DNA of 64,000 bases from Nemertoderma westbladi (GCA_032718475.1 JAUCBJ010003676.1:80763-144762); one strand, 5' to 3'; positions 31,941-44,499 are shown, counted from the first letter of the stretch. The notes: a model not told the origin generated them from the letters alone. Made by a program: numbers and translations.

Positions 31941-33682
31941 CTAGCAGATGCACAGCTTCTACTAAATTATAGAATGTCCCCAATGCGAAAAGGTGAGCTG
32001 ACTGCCTTGGCAGATAAGCTTTCTCTTAGCGCAGTGGGTGTTCAAGAGCACCGAATGCAGACTGGACAGACTGATGAGGTTCTGATTAAGGACATGGGGG
32101 GCGGTCAGCATGCATTCTTAACATTCCTGGGAGACTTTAATGCAAGTCTGCATCAATCACCTACATCGCCCTGGGTCTATAGCAATAGTGTTAACCGAAA
32201 TTCTGTCCATCTTCAGGATTTTATCTCTGGAAATGGATTGTTTTCGGCTGGAACCCAGTTCAAGAAGCGAACTGGAAAGCTATGGACTCATAGTGGACCC
32301 AGTGGTCACAAGTCCCAGATAGACCATATTCTGTTTCGTAGGAAATACAGGAGCTCTATACAAGACTGTAATGCATTTACACTTCGACACTTCTCCAGTG
32401 ATCACCGCCTTATTGTGGCCAAGGTAAGACTTAGTCTGCGTGCTAGCAGAACAACTAAATCTGCCTTGCCGCGACATGACTGGTCCTCTCTGTTGCAACA
32501 GCCAAGTGTGAGATCCAGCTTCACACTACAGCTGAGCAACAGGTATGAGGCTCTTGCCTTTGAGGCGGCAGATCACTATGAGGACTATACTGCCTTTACA
32601 GAAGCAGTTAAGTTAGCAGCTGCAGAAACAGTTCCTGTATTCCCTCGAAACAGGAAAAGGGCCCCCTGGACTGACAACAAAATTCAGAAGTGCCGAAATG
32701 ACCTTCATAAGGCGCAGAAAGAGTCCCGACTCAAACAGACTACAGCGGCCAAGAATGCAGTTAAGGCTGTGTTAGCGTATTCAATTCCGCTAACACCCCA
32801 CAAAGTAAGCCGTTAAGCAATATTAGGGGCCACGAGGTTGGTTACCCAATCTCGCGTCATCCCAACAAAGTGGGAAGGAGAAACACACAATAGGGGTCAG
32901 GGGCCATACCCCTGACAGAGAGAGAATAGCAAGGGCGAAGGGAAGCACTTCAGAGGGGGGCAAAGGGTGACAAGTAGGATATTAGCCAATGGGGGGAAGG
33001 CATCGGCTGAGTAGTGATTATATGGCCAACTGTGCAATATATATTACCGGTCGATGCAGCATTCATTCAGTTATCACAGTACAGTCAGGCAGAACGGTGA
33101 CAGTTAGGACCGTCGCCGCCGTCACCATATTACCGGTACATTACCATCATTAACTGCTATCTGCTATCATCCTATTTATACTGTATTTCATATATCAACA
33201 ATAACGTCGGAGCAACACAAACTCTTTTCCATCACGGTGCGGCGGAGACGCGTACACAAACAACACCGGATAAACTGGGATCCTCTCGGGTCCCGTCACA
33301 GGCTGCATCTAGGTCCCTGAACAGGCAGTACTCTGTTAATCTACAGGAGCTAATAAACCAACAGGTTGATGCCATCAATGATGCTGACGACAGCAGACAA
33401 TCATCCCAGGCATGGAAATCGATCAACTTGCTTACTGGGCGGAAAAGCCAACCAACCACCAAGGTTAAGGCTGAATCACCAGCCGATCGCCTCAATGGTT
33501 GGAAAGCCCACTTTGAAAAGCTCCTCAATAATGACAGGGTATTGCCTGATAACTTTATAGAAGTAAAAGTGTCTGAGTCTGTACTCCCAGATATTCCCAT
33601 TGGCAATATCTCCTTTGCAGAAGTGAAGGCTGCTGCAAAGAGCATTCAGACCAATCGTGCCAGTGGAGTAGATGGTGTTCCC
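31940..33682 (+). mobile_element. LINE relic D (endonuclease and RT entry), host of two insertions
   Basis: It encodes the back half of an apurinic-type endonuclease: LTALADKLSLSAVGVQEHRM, FLGDFNAS and the terminal FSSDHRLIVAKV. A linker then leads to the RT entry TNRASGVDGVP, where the sequence stops dead at 33682. Its close relative F (55.1-56.5 kb) continues there with CCTGAGGTCTTTAAAATACC, so the break marks the insertion of BEL2. A solo LTR interrupts it at 32770-33300. The endonuclease half lies downstream of RT relic C, which is the wrong order for one element, so C and D are two copies or a rearrangement. Confidence 0.82.
32770..33300. mobile_element. Solo LTR (531 bp) with 5-bp target duplication
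   Basis: The sequence starts TGTTAGCG, ends GTCCCGTCACA, and is flanked on both sides by ggctg (32765-32769 and 33301-33305). LINE copy F has one ggctg and no insert at the same point, which proves the boundaries. The first 26 bases form a perfect TGTTAGCG...CGCTAACA inverted repeat. A 5-bp duplication with TG...CA fits a Ty3/Gypsy- or BEL-type element. The internal region was lost by LTR recombination. Orientation was not determined. Confidence 0.9.
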
Positions 33683-34860
33683 TGTTCGCGGTATTTCAAC
33701 TTTTCATAATGCGAGTTGAATATTTTTTGTATTTATTTAAAATGATTATTCCGATATCACTACTGGGTGCGGGACCATGGGTTTTGGGCATATTCTATAA
33801 ACTGGGGGCGATTTATGGGCGAACTTTGGGGCGACTTACAGGGTACGGGACTAATTTCATGTTTATAAGGGCCAGGGGGGGATGGAAAATTCAAGCAGTA
33901 TTCAGGTTAGCCTGATTACTATTACGCCCTGGCCAACTTCCTGCTGCCTGTAGAGGTGGATTTGGTAACGCGCCAGGCCTAAAGGACAAGGACTGCCCTT
34001 AGCGGTCCCTGGCCAACAGCAGTTATTACGAGCCTGAAAAGGACATCGGAACGCCAGCTGCTTGTGTCAGGGATTTGCGACGGGAAACGACAGCCCCCTT
34101 AGCCAAGCCGTACTGGTTCTCAATGACCGATCCCTTCGGGGTTCGCGAGGGGTGGGACGGACACGCGAATGGGTGGCCGACTTACTGAGGAAGGGTTTGA
34201 CGAGGACTGCCCTTAGCGGTCTCTGGTCTACAGCAGTTATTACGAGCCTGAAAAGGACATCGGAACGCCGGCTGCTTGTACCAGGGATTTGCGACGGGAA
34301 CCGACGACAGACCCCTTAGCCAAGCCGTACTGGTTCTCGATGATTGTTCCCTTCGGGGTTCGTGAGGGGTGGGACAGACACGCGACGGGGTCGAAAGACA
34401 AAGGACTGGACTGGACACGCGACAGGGTCGACCGACACCGACACTACGGCATCAAGACTAGGACCGAGGGAAAATCTGGGGAACATTAGTTAGGCTAAAA
34501 TCTGAGCGAACAGTGGGTAATTAAATAATATACTGTAGGGATTTATATTGTCGTGTATAATTATTGTGAATATTTGGTGTATATTGATTTGGGGAAGCCC
34601 AAAATTATTCTCAATCAGGATTGTACATTGTTACAGGATTGTAACAGGGTTAACTACATTAAAGGATATATCCAACCAATGCAGCTTTTTCTCAACCGCA
34701 ATCCTGCATCTAAGAAATTCCTCCTTCTCCACAATCAATATCCGGTGACTGGCCGGGACTCCGTGGTCTGTAAAGCCCCGCCTCCAGCTTCGGTGTTTTT
34801 CCCCCCTGGTGTCGGGATAACGGCAACAAAATTGAGAATAATTGGGTCAATTTTGACAGG
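33683..34860 (+). repeat. BEL2 presumptive 5' LTR and leader
   Basis: It begins TGTTCGCGG directly after the broken LINE. It contains a 214-bp tandem duplication (two copies, 33989-34202 and 34203 to about 34395) that shares GACTGCCCTTAGCGGT, GTTATTACGAGCCTGAAAAG and CTTCGGGGTTCG(C/T)GAGGGGTGGGAC. TGGTGTCGGGATAACGG near 34807 could be a primer-binding site, but the tRNA is not identified and the LTR end was not placed. Confidence 0.5.
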
Positions 34861-35106
34861 GTGTCAAAATTGAGAATAAAACGCGGCCAACTTCAACTGG
34901 TGGAAGTTGAGAATCCTACAATACTCTTCAAAACTCTCTACGTGCTTGCCAGCACCCACTACGAGGAAACTCTGGTATTTGAGTTAAGACTAAGTCGTGG
35001 TTTAATTAATCAACAAACTCGATCTAACCAACTCGTAGTCGGCAGATCACATATTCGGAGAGTTGTTAACAGGGAATGGAAGTATCGATCATACCCATTG
35101 ATATAA
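34861..35106 (+). CDS. BEL2 small upstream frame 1 (unknown)
   Basis: An open frame of 81 codons lies just after the leader and overlaps the next frame by about 30 bases. The start (ATG or GTG-type near 34861) is uncertain. The product would be basic, with no recognised domain. It is listed because three consecutive frames (this one, 35076-35267 and 35264 onward) overlap tightly, which is unusual for chance frames. Confidence 0.25.
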   Translation: MSKLRIKRGQLQLVEVENPTILFKTLYVLASTHYEETLVFELRLSRGLINQQTRSNQLVVGRSHIRRVVNREWKYRSYPLI

Positions 35107-35267
35107 TCCAAGTTGAGCCAGGAATCTGGCACGTCGAGGTTGAAGTACAAGGAACGAACGTCGGACGATTCAGGATTACCATTCGGGTGGTCCAAGCTGA
35201 GTACAATACCTATGAGGAACTATTTTACGACATCGCATATCTAGCTATCGACGAGGCGCTACAATGA
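35076..35267 (+). CDS. BEL2 small upstream frame 2 (unknown, 63 aa)
   Basis: It runs from ATG 35076 to TGA 35265-35267, and the stop overlaps the ATG of the main frame in the sequence ATGATGA. The reading has alternating hydrophobic and charged residues (IWHVEVEVQGTNVGRFRITI), which looks like real beta-strand protein rather than a random frame. No family is recognised. It may be a small leader protein or the first part of Gag in another register. Confidence 0.35.
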   Translation: MEVSIIPIDIIQVEPGIWHVEVEVQGTNVGRFRITIRVVQAEYNTYEELFYDIAYLAIDEALQ

Positions 35268-38200
35268 TGACAAATAACGTTTCCGATACCGAGGAGATGG
35301 ATCACCACACAGACTCGGAAACCGACGAGGTACCAAACATCAAAAACATGGCTCGTCGACTAGGTGCTCTCAAAGGCGGAGTCACTCGAGCGTACCAACG
35401 TATAGAGAAACAACTCAAGGGAGTCGAAACCCCCCTCAACGAGATACAAGCTCAGCTTCAGAGTATCCGAAGTATCTTACAAAGACATGAGAGAATGATA
35501 CAGGCGTACCAAGAACTCATCCCCGCCACCGACCAGGTAAATTATCCCAAATTGGAAGAACACGTTGCACGCCTAGACGAATTCTGCAAACAACACCGGA
35601 GGACCCTTAGCCTCGTAAGAGGCTACGAAGAACAGTACTACAAGAGAGCTGAAAGAACAGACGCAGAATCAGTGCGAACCTCCAGCACCAGGACAGCAGT
35701 ACATCGAAAGAGAACGGGGTCCTCTAGAAATCAGCACTCCAGCGCTAGGAGCGCGGTATCCGGTTCAGCACACAGCTCTCAAGGGGGTCAACCACTCCGA
35801 GACCAGCTATGAGAACGGAAGGCATTAGCCCTCAAAGCTCGGATGGAAGATGAGTATATTCAACTGCAAACCGAGCAAGATGTATTAGCCGCCGAAATGC
35901 AAAAACGAGAGGCCGAACAAGAGGCCGAACGGCAGGCCGCACAACGTGAACAGGAGGCTGAACAATGTGAACAGGAGGCTGAACTACGTAGACAGGAGGC
36001 TGAACAACATAGACGAGAGGCCGAACGGCAGGCCGAACAACGTAGACGGGAGGCCGCACAACGTGGACGAGAGGCCTAACGAGAGATCGAACAACGTAAA
36101 TGGGAAGCAGAAATGCGTAAACAACACGCCGAGGCCCAAGCGATTCTCATCCACAAAAAGAATGCGGATATTGCGAAACTCGCGGAATATGAAGCCGCAC
36201 TTGTAGAACGAGATATCCAACTATACGAGGACTGGGAAAGGGAAATAGATCAGGAATATGAACCAATCCCGGTACCGGAGTTAGAGAAGTCATTTACACC
36301 AACAGCGGCAAAACTTCCGAAACCCGAGATCCCGCCTACCATACAGTCTACGTTATCGGCACAAGCACCGGTGTTCAATCCCCCACCGATTACGCTGAAA
36401 AATGAGGAACCGTGTTTCCCATCCAACCCCACGACAACGAGTGTACCCAAGTACGAGCCTGAAAGGGACTCGGAACGGGACGCCACTCCCCGATCCAACA
36501 ACCCATTTATATCCACACCACAAACCCGTAGTCGCGTCATCATTAAAACTCCACCTATCATTGATCCATCGAGTATGGGAGTGAGTGCCAATAACTATAA
36601 CCCTCCGAGTCACTCCAGTTCAGACGACGTCGGTATTATCCGGGCGTTGGAAAACCGCCTTGCCATGCCTAAAATGGAGATCCGCACCTTCGAAGGAGAT
36701 CCCGTCGATTACCTCAGATTCAAGAAACGGTTCTTTGCGCAGATTGGATCAACGGACATAGCCGACGCACAGAAATTGGTATATTTATCGCAATACCTGG
36801 GTGACAAACCACGCAGAATTATTGCATGTTTTGAGGGAGGTTCTCACGAGGCATACTATGACGCATGGAAAACTCTAGATAAAAGATACGGAAATACCGG
36901 AACTATAATTAATAAAACTCTAGAGAGACTGATACAGGACGCGGGATCACTAGGGGACCCACAGAACATCCAGGAATTCTCCGACTCTATGAAGGATGCC
37001 TACTATACTCTGAAACCCTTAAATAAGGAGGACCAGGTGAACAACATTCTAAACCTCCGACAGATCGCCCGGAAGTTCCCCGGATGGCTACAAAGTAAGT
37101 GGGCTTATAAATGCGTAGATCTCCGGCGCAGACATCCAGATCGAGATCCTAGCTTCCTTGAAATGTCGGCATTCCTGGACGATATCTCCGAAGCCATGAA
37201 TGACTCGATGTTTTCAAAACAGAGTCTCGCCAAGTTGGACGGAATAGAGAGCAACTCCAGGAGTAAGATACCCCCTCCGAAACCGAGATTCCGCCCCCCA
37301 CCGGTGAGTACGATGGCCATCACCATGGCCAAGGATTCCGACGACGAAGACTACGAGGAACCGACATCCGCCGAGGAATGGGCGTGTTACGTTGCGAATT
37401 GGGCACCCGAGAGGGAAGGCATCACAAACTCCCTCCTCTGTCTCTTCTGTGGAGAGAAACATAAAGTGGAATTCTGCAGGAAGTTTCAGTTCGCCGAACT
37501 CGTCCCACGCTTCGAGGCGATAATGAAACACCGAGGATGCTTCCGGTGTCTTGGAACAGGTCACTATGTTCGGGATTGTGACCAAAGATCGTGCAGTGCA
37601 GTCTGTAACGACCTACGTCATCACACGCTCCTCCACATCCCCGCAAACTTCGATTTCACTACCCTCCCCTTTCGGATCGAAGCCAAGCGAAGAGGAGAAA
37701 CGAACCACGTTTTCAAAGGAACCCGGACAACCCAACGGAGAGAAACCAACCCGTTTAAAATCTCCACCGATACACCACAAGTAACAAATATTTCAGCCAC
37801 GATTAATCTTATAAATCGCCGCTACATGGTCTTCGCAAAGGTAATCCCAGTAAGGATTCAAGGAGTCGGCAAATCCCTGACGACGCTCGCGTTCCTTGAT
37901 AACGGGTCTGACGGAACCATCATCTGACGGGACCGGGATTTCCTCAAGCAACTCGGCCTAGAATATGAACCTTGTAAACGGCCCATACAAACCATCACCG
38001 ATAACAGAGAGGTAGAGTCTGGGGAGGTGCAACTCCAGATGGAAGGAGTAATGAAGGGCTACGAAACGGTTAAGTTAACCATCAAGAACGCCTTGGTACA
38101 CACAGACCTCCGAGTGCGGTTCCGACAATCAGCCGAGTACGCCCCCCTCATACAATTGGACCGAGACGATGTAGATCTGAGGTGTCCGCAGTTGGACGTA

Positions 38201-41200
38201 AACCGCATCACCCTACTGATCGGACTTGATACACCGGAACTACACATCCCCACCGGAGATATCGCCCGATCTATAAAACAGGATGACGGATTTTATGCTG
38301 AACGAACAATAATGGGATGAACACTCTGCGGCATTAAGGAAGAAACTACTGACACCTATACCTACCTTCCCAAATGTCAGATTAAAGAGAATGCAACCTC
38401 CGTGGGTTATTGCTCAGCTACGGACCTTGACGAGGATTTGTTTCTGGAGACCGAGAAAACCCAACAAGAGATGAAGAAATATTTTAATCTAGAGACCCAG
38501 GAGTTCGCTGAAAAGGACGAAAACCCGTCCGAAGAGGATCAATATTGTATGGACGTTCTCGACCAGGCCACGTTCAAAGACGGACACTGGTGTTCACCTA
38601 TGTTATGGAAGGACCCAAACAAACCAATGGCAAACAACGCCAGCATGGCACTTAGGCGACTTAAGGGGATTCTGCGCCGGCTGAATGACCAACCCGAGAT
38701 AAAGGAGAAATATAATACCGTAATCCAAGGATATCTCGACGATGGATTAGCAGAAATGGTACCATGGAATGAACTGCAAGGTGGTAAAAGAACATATTAT
38801 CTCCCAACCCACTATGTGGTAGAAGCCCGGAAGGGTGGGAAAATCCGAGTGGTAAATGATGCCGCCGCTATGTACCAGGGCGAATCCCTAAACAGTCAGC
38901 TTTACACGGGACCCAACATATATAGTACACTCATCGGCGTATTGATCAGGTTCAGGGAAAACCAGGTAGCATTCACCTGCGACATCAAGGCCATGTTTCA
39001 TCAAGTTCGTATGCTACCAAGAGACTCAGACTGTCTACGTATCCTATGGACGGATAAAACACTAACTCAACAGGAGATTAGTCAACTTACGATAAAGGAC
39101 GTAGACATAATGCGTATGGTCGTCAGGATCTTCGGCGCTAAGGACTCGCCGGTAGCATGCAGTGACATGCTGAAGAGGACGGCAACTATGTGCGAAAACG
39201 AGTTCCCTCCAACTGTCATAGAAACCATCCGACGATGCTTTTACGTGGACAATGGATGCGCTGGCGCAGATAATGTGGACGAGGCATATCGGCTAGCAAT
39301 GGGGATGGTAGAATGTCTAAAGAAAGGAGGTTTTCCACCCGTGAAGTTCAGATCCCATGACAAAACACTTATGGAAAAGTTTCCGGAGGACATCCGGCTG
39401 GAAAATAACAAAATGTATTCGGAGGATGTGGAACACCGTGTACTTGGGATTGAATGGGACATAGAATCAGACGAATTCATTTTCAAATATAAACCCCTAC
39501 CCAAGCCTATGACAAAAAGGGGATGTTTGTCGATAAAAAGCACCATCTTCGACCCACTAAATTTCATATCTCCAGTAACCTTGGCCGGAATGAACCTGAT
39601 TAAGGAAATGTGGATAGAAGGACTGGGATGGGACGAAGAACTCCCCCCACACCTCAGCGTCAAATGGAGAAAATGGACGGAGCAGCCGGAACACCTACAT
39701 CTTATGCGGATACCTCGACCGTTCTTCCTCGATAAACTACCCACCGATATCTTCCAGCTCCATACCTTCTCGGATGCTTCGAATACCGGAATTGGCGTAG
39801 TCACCTTCTTACGAAGACTCAGCAATGATGGAAACGGCGATACGAGCTTCTTATTTTCTAAAGCCAAGACAGTATCCGGGGAATTCGTAGCAACGATTCC
39901 AAGACTCGAGCTACAGGCTGCAGTTTGGGCAGTAAGACAGAATCGCATGGTCATGCGGAACCTACGAATCCCCATCGAGTCTCAACACTTCTGGGTCGAT
40001 TCGAGTATAGTTCTCTATTATCTCCACTCTCCATCACGGCGTCACACTACGTTTGTTGCGAACCGAGCCACGGAGATTAAACAGTGTACCGGCCGAGAAC
40101 AGTGGCACCACGTGAACGGGAAAGAAAATCCAGCGGACTTATCAAGCCGAGGCGCCACCCCAAAACAACTCGGTAAAAGCAAACTCTGGCTTACAGGCCC
40201 TGAATTCCTACAGCAGCCACAATTAACATGGAGTACCCGATTCGACCCCGTACTCGATAGCGGAAAATACTCCGAGGACAATAAAGAGATCCGTAAAGTC
40301 CATAGAAGCAACGCAGTGGAAATTTATAGTTGTCCGACTGAGCCTGCAAAGGACTCGGGCAGGCACTATAACGTCGCGACGATCATTCAACCAGCGGCGT
40401 CTTTACATCTGTTGATCGAGCGAACCTCATCAATGAGAAGGCTCATCCACCACATTATAACCCTTCGCAACTTCCTACGGTGGAAAGACAACAAGCCGAT
40501 AGTTCAACGGAGTATACAAGAACTCATTATCGCGGAGAAGTGTATCGTTGGATATGTCCAGAGAGAAAGTTTCCCCGATGAGTGGGAACAACTCAGTGCG
40601 TGCAAGACCTTGAAACCGGATAGCCCAGTCTACCAACTGAGACCAATGATGGGAGAGGACGGACTGATCCGACTGAATACCCGGATGGCAAACGCCCCGG
40701 TCGAATATGAGGTTAAATACCCGGCGCTTCTGCCCGGAACTTCAACACTAGCCAAGCTATTAATTCAACAATGTCACGAGGAGAACCATCACGCAGGACA
40801 AAACTGGATTATAGCTAATATAAGACAAAGATATTGGATCACACACATCCAGCCACTGATCCGGAAAGTGTTGAAACGTTGCTTTATCTGCAGAAGATAT
40901 CTAGCGCCACCACTCACACAAAAGATGGCCGACTTACCAGCCACCCGTCTACAGCCCGATTCCCCACCATTCTACGTCACCGGAGTGGACTGTTTCGGTC
41001 CGTTTACGGTCATCGAACGACGATCCAACATCAAATGCTGGGTGGCCATATTTACGTTCCTTAGGTCTAGGGCAATCTACCTAGACATTGTGGTGAACCT
41101 TACGCAACACGCATTCATCAACGCTCTGCGTCGGTTCGTGGCAAGCAATGGGACATGTCGTCACATGTATTCCGATAACGGCACAAACTTTGTGGGAGGA

Positions 41201-41947
41201 GAAAGAGAACTTAGAGAGGCGATCGAGGGATGGTTTACCGATAACACCGCATCCCAAGTCTGGAAGGAACACCAGATACAGTGGCACTTCCAGACCCCCT
41301 TAGCACCCCATACGAGCGGGGTATGGGAGAAACTGATCGACCTAGTGAAACGATCCATGCGCGTCGCTCTAGGAGACACCCGGGTAACCCATGACACCCT
41401 CCGCACAACATTCTGCGAGATCACGGCTACCCTGAACAACCGACCCATTGTCCCTATCCGCGACGACCCCACAGACCTGGAGCCCCTTACTCCTAATCAC
41501 CTACTGGGGAGACCTAAAACTCATGTTCTCCCAGAGACAATGTTTCCGGATCCCAACGATATTGCGAGACATACAAACTGGAAGAATGCCCAAGCGTTGG
41601 CAGCGCATTGGTGGAGAATCTGGGCCCAGGAGTACCTCATAACCCTCCGGACCAGGAGGAAGTGGAACAACACCTACAGGAATATCGAAGTTGGCGCCAT
41701 GGTACTAGTAAAAGAAGACCTTAAAGACCGCGTCCACTGGCCTGTGGTGCGAGTTGTGACAATACATCCGAGTAAAGACGGACTTGCGAGGACTGTGACG
41801 ATACGAACGGCAAAGGGCCACTACCAACGCCCTATCCAGAGGCTGTGCCTTCTTGAAGGCAATGACAGCGGTGACTCTACGAGAGGTGATAAGTTCCCTA
41901 CTCAGGATCCTGCTGCGGACATTGGTGACAATTACAAATGCGTTTAA
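35264..41947 (+). pseudogene. gag-pol: BEL2 gag-pol, one frame with four internal stops
   Basis: A single register of 2227 codons runs from ATG 35264 to TAA 41945-41947, broken by stops at 35810-35812, 36077-36079, 37925-37927 and 38318-38320 but by no frameshift. Domains in order are: a helical N-terminus; a Glu/Arg/Gln coiled coil (35843-36140); Gag (FEGDPVDYLRFKKRFF); Cys-His knuckles (CFRCLGTGHYVRDC, about residue 760); a protease core FLDNGSDGT (about 880); RT with FTCDIKAMFHQVR and YVDN (about 1327); RNase H with TFSDASNTG (about 1503); and integrase with HHCC, GVDCFG, YSDNGTNFVGG and SGVWEKL (about 1836-2021). The RT box is YVDN rather than YMDD, a variant also seen in other BEL/Pao RTs. 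The stop at 38318 lies where BEL1 has Trp. A decaying copy is the simple reading. Confidence 0.9.
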
Positions 41948-43206
41948 ACCCTTCTCATCATGTTGGCAAACTTTTTAAACTGTGATTTATCGACAATGAA
42001 ATGGACACCCTTAAACCAACTGTAACCACGCAATGGTATTTGTGTTTCCTCGTGTGTTATGTGGAGTCCAACGTCACCCTGCAGATGTTTCGACTGACGC
42101 AGGGTCGTTTATGTATAGTTTACCCTGATTTTGGTCATTGGGACCAACGCCATTGAATTATTGGAAATGGTAAAGATTTGAAGTGGAATTCATTGTATTA
42201 ATTGCAGTATGTTATGTTGTCCGTTGCGTGAGCAGTTCGGGGCGTAGGCGGTGTAACGAGTCCAGCTGTAGATCGCGGATTGACGCGCAACACCCCCTCT
42301 ATCCCATTATTCTGGTGGGTCCATGGTGCATCCACATGACTTCGACGATAGAGGGTTTTATGTTTCTCAGTCGCGTTATTCTGATGGGACCGTTGCGTGG
42401 ATTTTGGGGCGTAGGTGGTGTAACTAGTCCAGCTGTAGATCCCAGAATGTTGCGTAACCCTATCCCACATGACTTCGTCGACTGAGCTTTATGTTGTTGG
42501 GAGTGTTATTCTGGTGGGTCCCTGGTGCATCCACGTGACTTCACTTCCAGCGTCTTCATTGTCCGTTACGTGTGCAGTTTGGGGCGTAGGCGGTGTAACT
42601 AGCCCAGCTGTAGATCCCAGATTGCCGCGTAACACCCCTTCCACAACAAAGATTTCCCAAAGAAGATGATTGAATGTAGTTGGAAATGATGAAAAGAATC
42701 AGACAACTCTACTATAAACCTGAATGATGACGCGTATGATGATGAAAATGTAATGATGCGCACCCTGGTGCTGCGCTTATAACAAATGATGATAGCCGGG
42801 GGGCTATAACCCCAATGATAATGTGTAAATAAATGAAATGTGGAAATGAAATGTGAAATAAATGGTGGAAATAAATGTGTTGAAATATGTTGAAATAAAT
42901 GAAATGTGATGAAATAATAATGAGAAATGAAAAAAAAAAGACAAAAAAAAGGTATAAAAAGTCTAAAGAAAAGAATTGGAAAAAAGAAAGGACATAAAAA
43001 GTCATAAAACTGGTTGGATATTAATGTATAGCTATAGTAACTGTAAATGCTGAATGTATTAGCAATAAGATGATAGATGCCTATATAGCAATGTTATTAA
43101 TAAACTGAACTAAAAATAAAACTGAATTATTCTGCAATCACTATAGTTTCAGACTTTCTGGACTTATAATTAACTGATCTAATTTGTAACGGATATAATC
43201 GTAAAT
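41948..43206 (+). other. BEL2 spacer with three imperfect ~170-bp repeats
   Basis: No credible gene is present. From 42217 to 42650 the block GGGGCGTAGG(C/T)GGTGTAAC with AG(T/C)CCAGCTGTAGATC recurs three times at about 170-base spacing, separated by GGGTCC(A/C)TGGTGCATCCAC. The part from 42690 to 43000 is A/T-rich with GAAATG-type short repeats. Confidence 0.6.
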
Positions 43207-44036
43207 ATGGACCCAAATCGCCAAATTATCGGCGAATTACGTAACACGATAGATCTACTGGAATATTCGCAACCTGGATCCCCTGACTTTGATACAAATT
43301 GGAGCACCCTGCTAAATGAGAACGTGCGAGTCGTTAAATTCACCGGGCGAGAGGGACCGGATTCCAAGAATCTACGAGCCCTCCGGTTAGCCGATGCTAG
43401 TACGAGACTGAAAAGAACTCGGAACGCAAAGGCAACCGGAGGGGACGATTCGTCGTTTTGGGAAACGTTCCGGCAGAGCGTCTACAGATCCCGATGTTTG
43501 ATCTACGACAACGAGGGAAACGCGACGCCCACCTCGAAAGCGATTACGTTGGCGAGATGTCAAAGTTTCGTCGACGACAAGAGTACGTACCTCGCCCACT
43601 GGGGAAACCTGTCAGAGTGTACGGCGACGCTTCGAGAGGAACGTATATCGACCATCCAAAATCGCGACGACTACCAAGAAAAATACGGGCGAAAGAATAC
43701 GGTCGATCCTTAATCGTCGTCCTCGGAACCCTGGACGGTTTGGTATTGGTGTGTCGAATATTTCCGACACCCAGACAGGAAGTGCAGGCAGCCGGAGCGA
43801 TCTGGTTGCTACCTCCGGAAATCCAAAAGATCCTCTTCGACGTCATTAAAATCGGGTCGGATATAAAGGCGGACATCCGGAACGACTACGCGAACACTCC
43901 TTCAGGAAGAAACCGACGAGACGACCTCAACGCCCTTAGCCATTGCGTCGACACTCAAACGCTACTAGCCTGGTTACGATTCGCCGAGTTCATGCGAGGA
44001 TTCCTTTCATCCATGAGCCGTGGGCTCGAAAAATAG
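43207..44036 (+). CDS. BEL2 accessory frame, two registers (-1 overlap)
   Basis: The first register runs from ATG 43207 to TAA near 43713 (168 aa) and contains DDSSFWETFRQSVY. The second, -1 register is open from about 43458 to 44036 and carries convincing protein only after about 43690 (SLIVVLGTLDGLVLVCRIF, then EVQAAGAIWLLPPEIQKILF). The simplest reading is one protein of about 275 residues whose register slips by -1 near 43690, either through an indel or by programmed frameshifting; no classic slippery heptamer is evident. No domain is recognised. Its place after pol parallels the accessory frames of BEL1, which also overlap in the -1 register. Confidence 0.5.
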
Positions 44037-44216
44037 ACATAAACGAAAAAACGCCATAGGCGCAATGATAAAAACACCAGCTGGCACTCATGAAAAATGG
44101 ATAGAGATGGCCTAGTAATGCTATTCTATAGGAATGGCCACCTAACAAGGAAATGCTTTCTGTGCCAAGTATTATCCTCACTCTACAACTCAGACAGTGA
44201 GCAAACATAAGCTGTG

Positions 44217-44498
44217 GGCTTCTAATGTATTACATCATAAGCTGATTGCTCTCCCAATAGCCCTCACACACTCACTGAATCGAATGAAATCGAATATCTA
44301 TTAGCTTAATGCGAATAGCTGGTAAGCTGAATGCCATTTTAGTTATTGTGTACTGTTGGCTTCTAATGTATTACATCATAAGCTGATTGCTCTCCCAATA
44401 GCCCTCACACACTCACTGAATCGAATGAAATCGAATATCTATTAGCTTAATGCGAATAGCTGGTAAGCTGAATGCCATTTTAGTTATTGTGTACTGTT
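44217..44498 (+). repeat. 141-bp tandem duplication
   Basis: Two almost identical copies (44217-44357 and 44358-44498) start GGCTTCTAATGTATTACATC and end ATTGTGTACTGTT. The identity by eye is nearly complete, so the duplication is recent. Confidence 0.9.
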
Positions 44499-44499
44499 G

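Larger units (their letters stand above)
33683..44040 (+). mobile_element. BEL2: degenerate BEL/Pao retrotransposon
   Basis: The 5' end is fixed by the interruption of LINE D and starts TGTTCGCGGTAT, similar to the BEL1 LTR start TGTTACGGTAT. The inside has small frames, a gag-pol frame with four in-frame stops, a repeat-bearing spacer and an accessory frame. A second LTR was not found and the interrupted LINE does not resume nearby. The 3' end is therefore lost or rearranged, and 44040 is only the end of the last recognisable coding part. The gag-pol is clearly related to BEL1, but of a different family. Confidence 0.75.

Noticed and set aside
35264-38320. Stop-codon reassignment or readthrough in BEL2
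   Set aside because: BEL1 and the host exons use all three stops normally; ordinary nonsense mutation explains the four stops.
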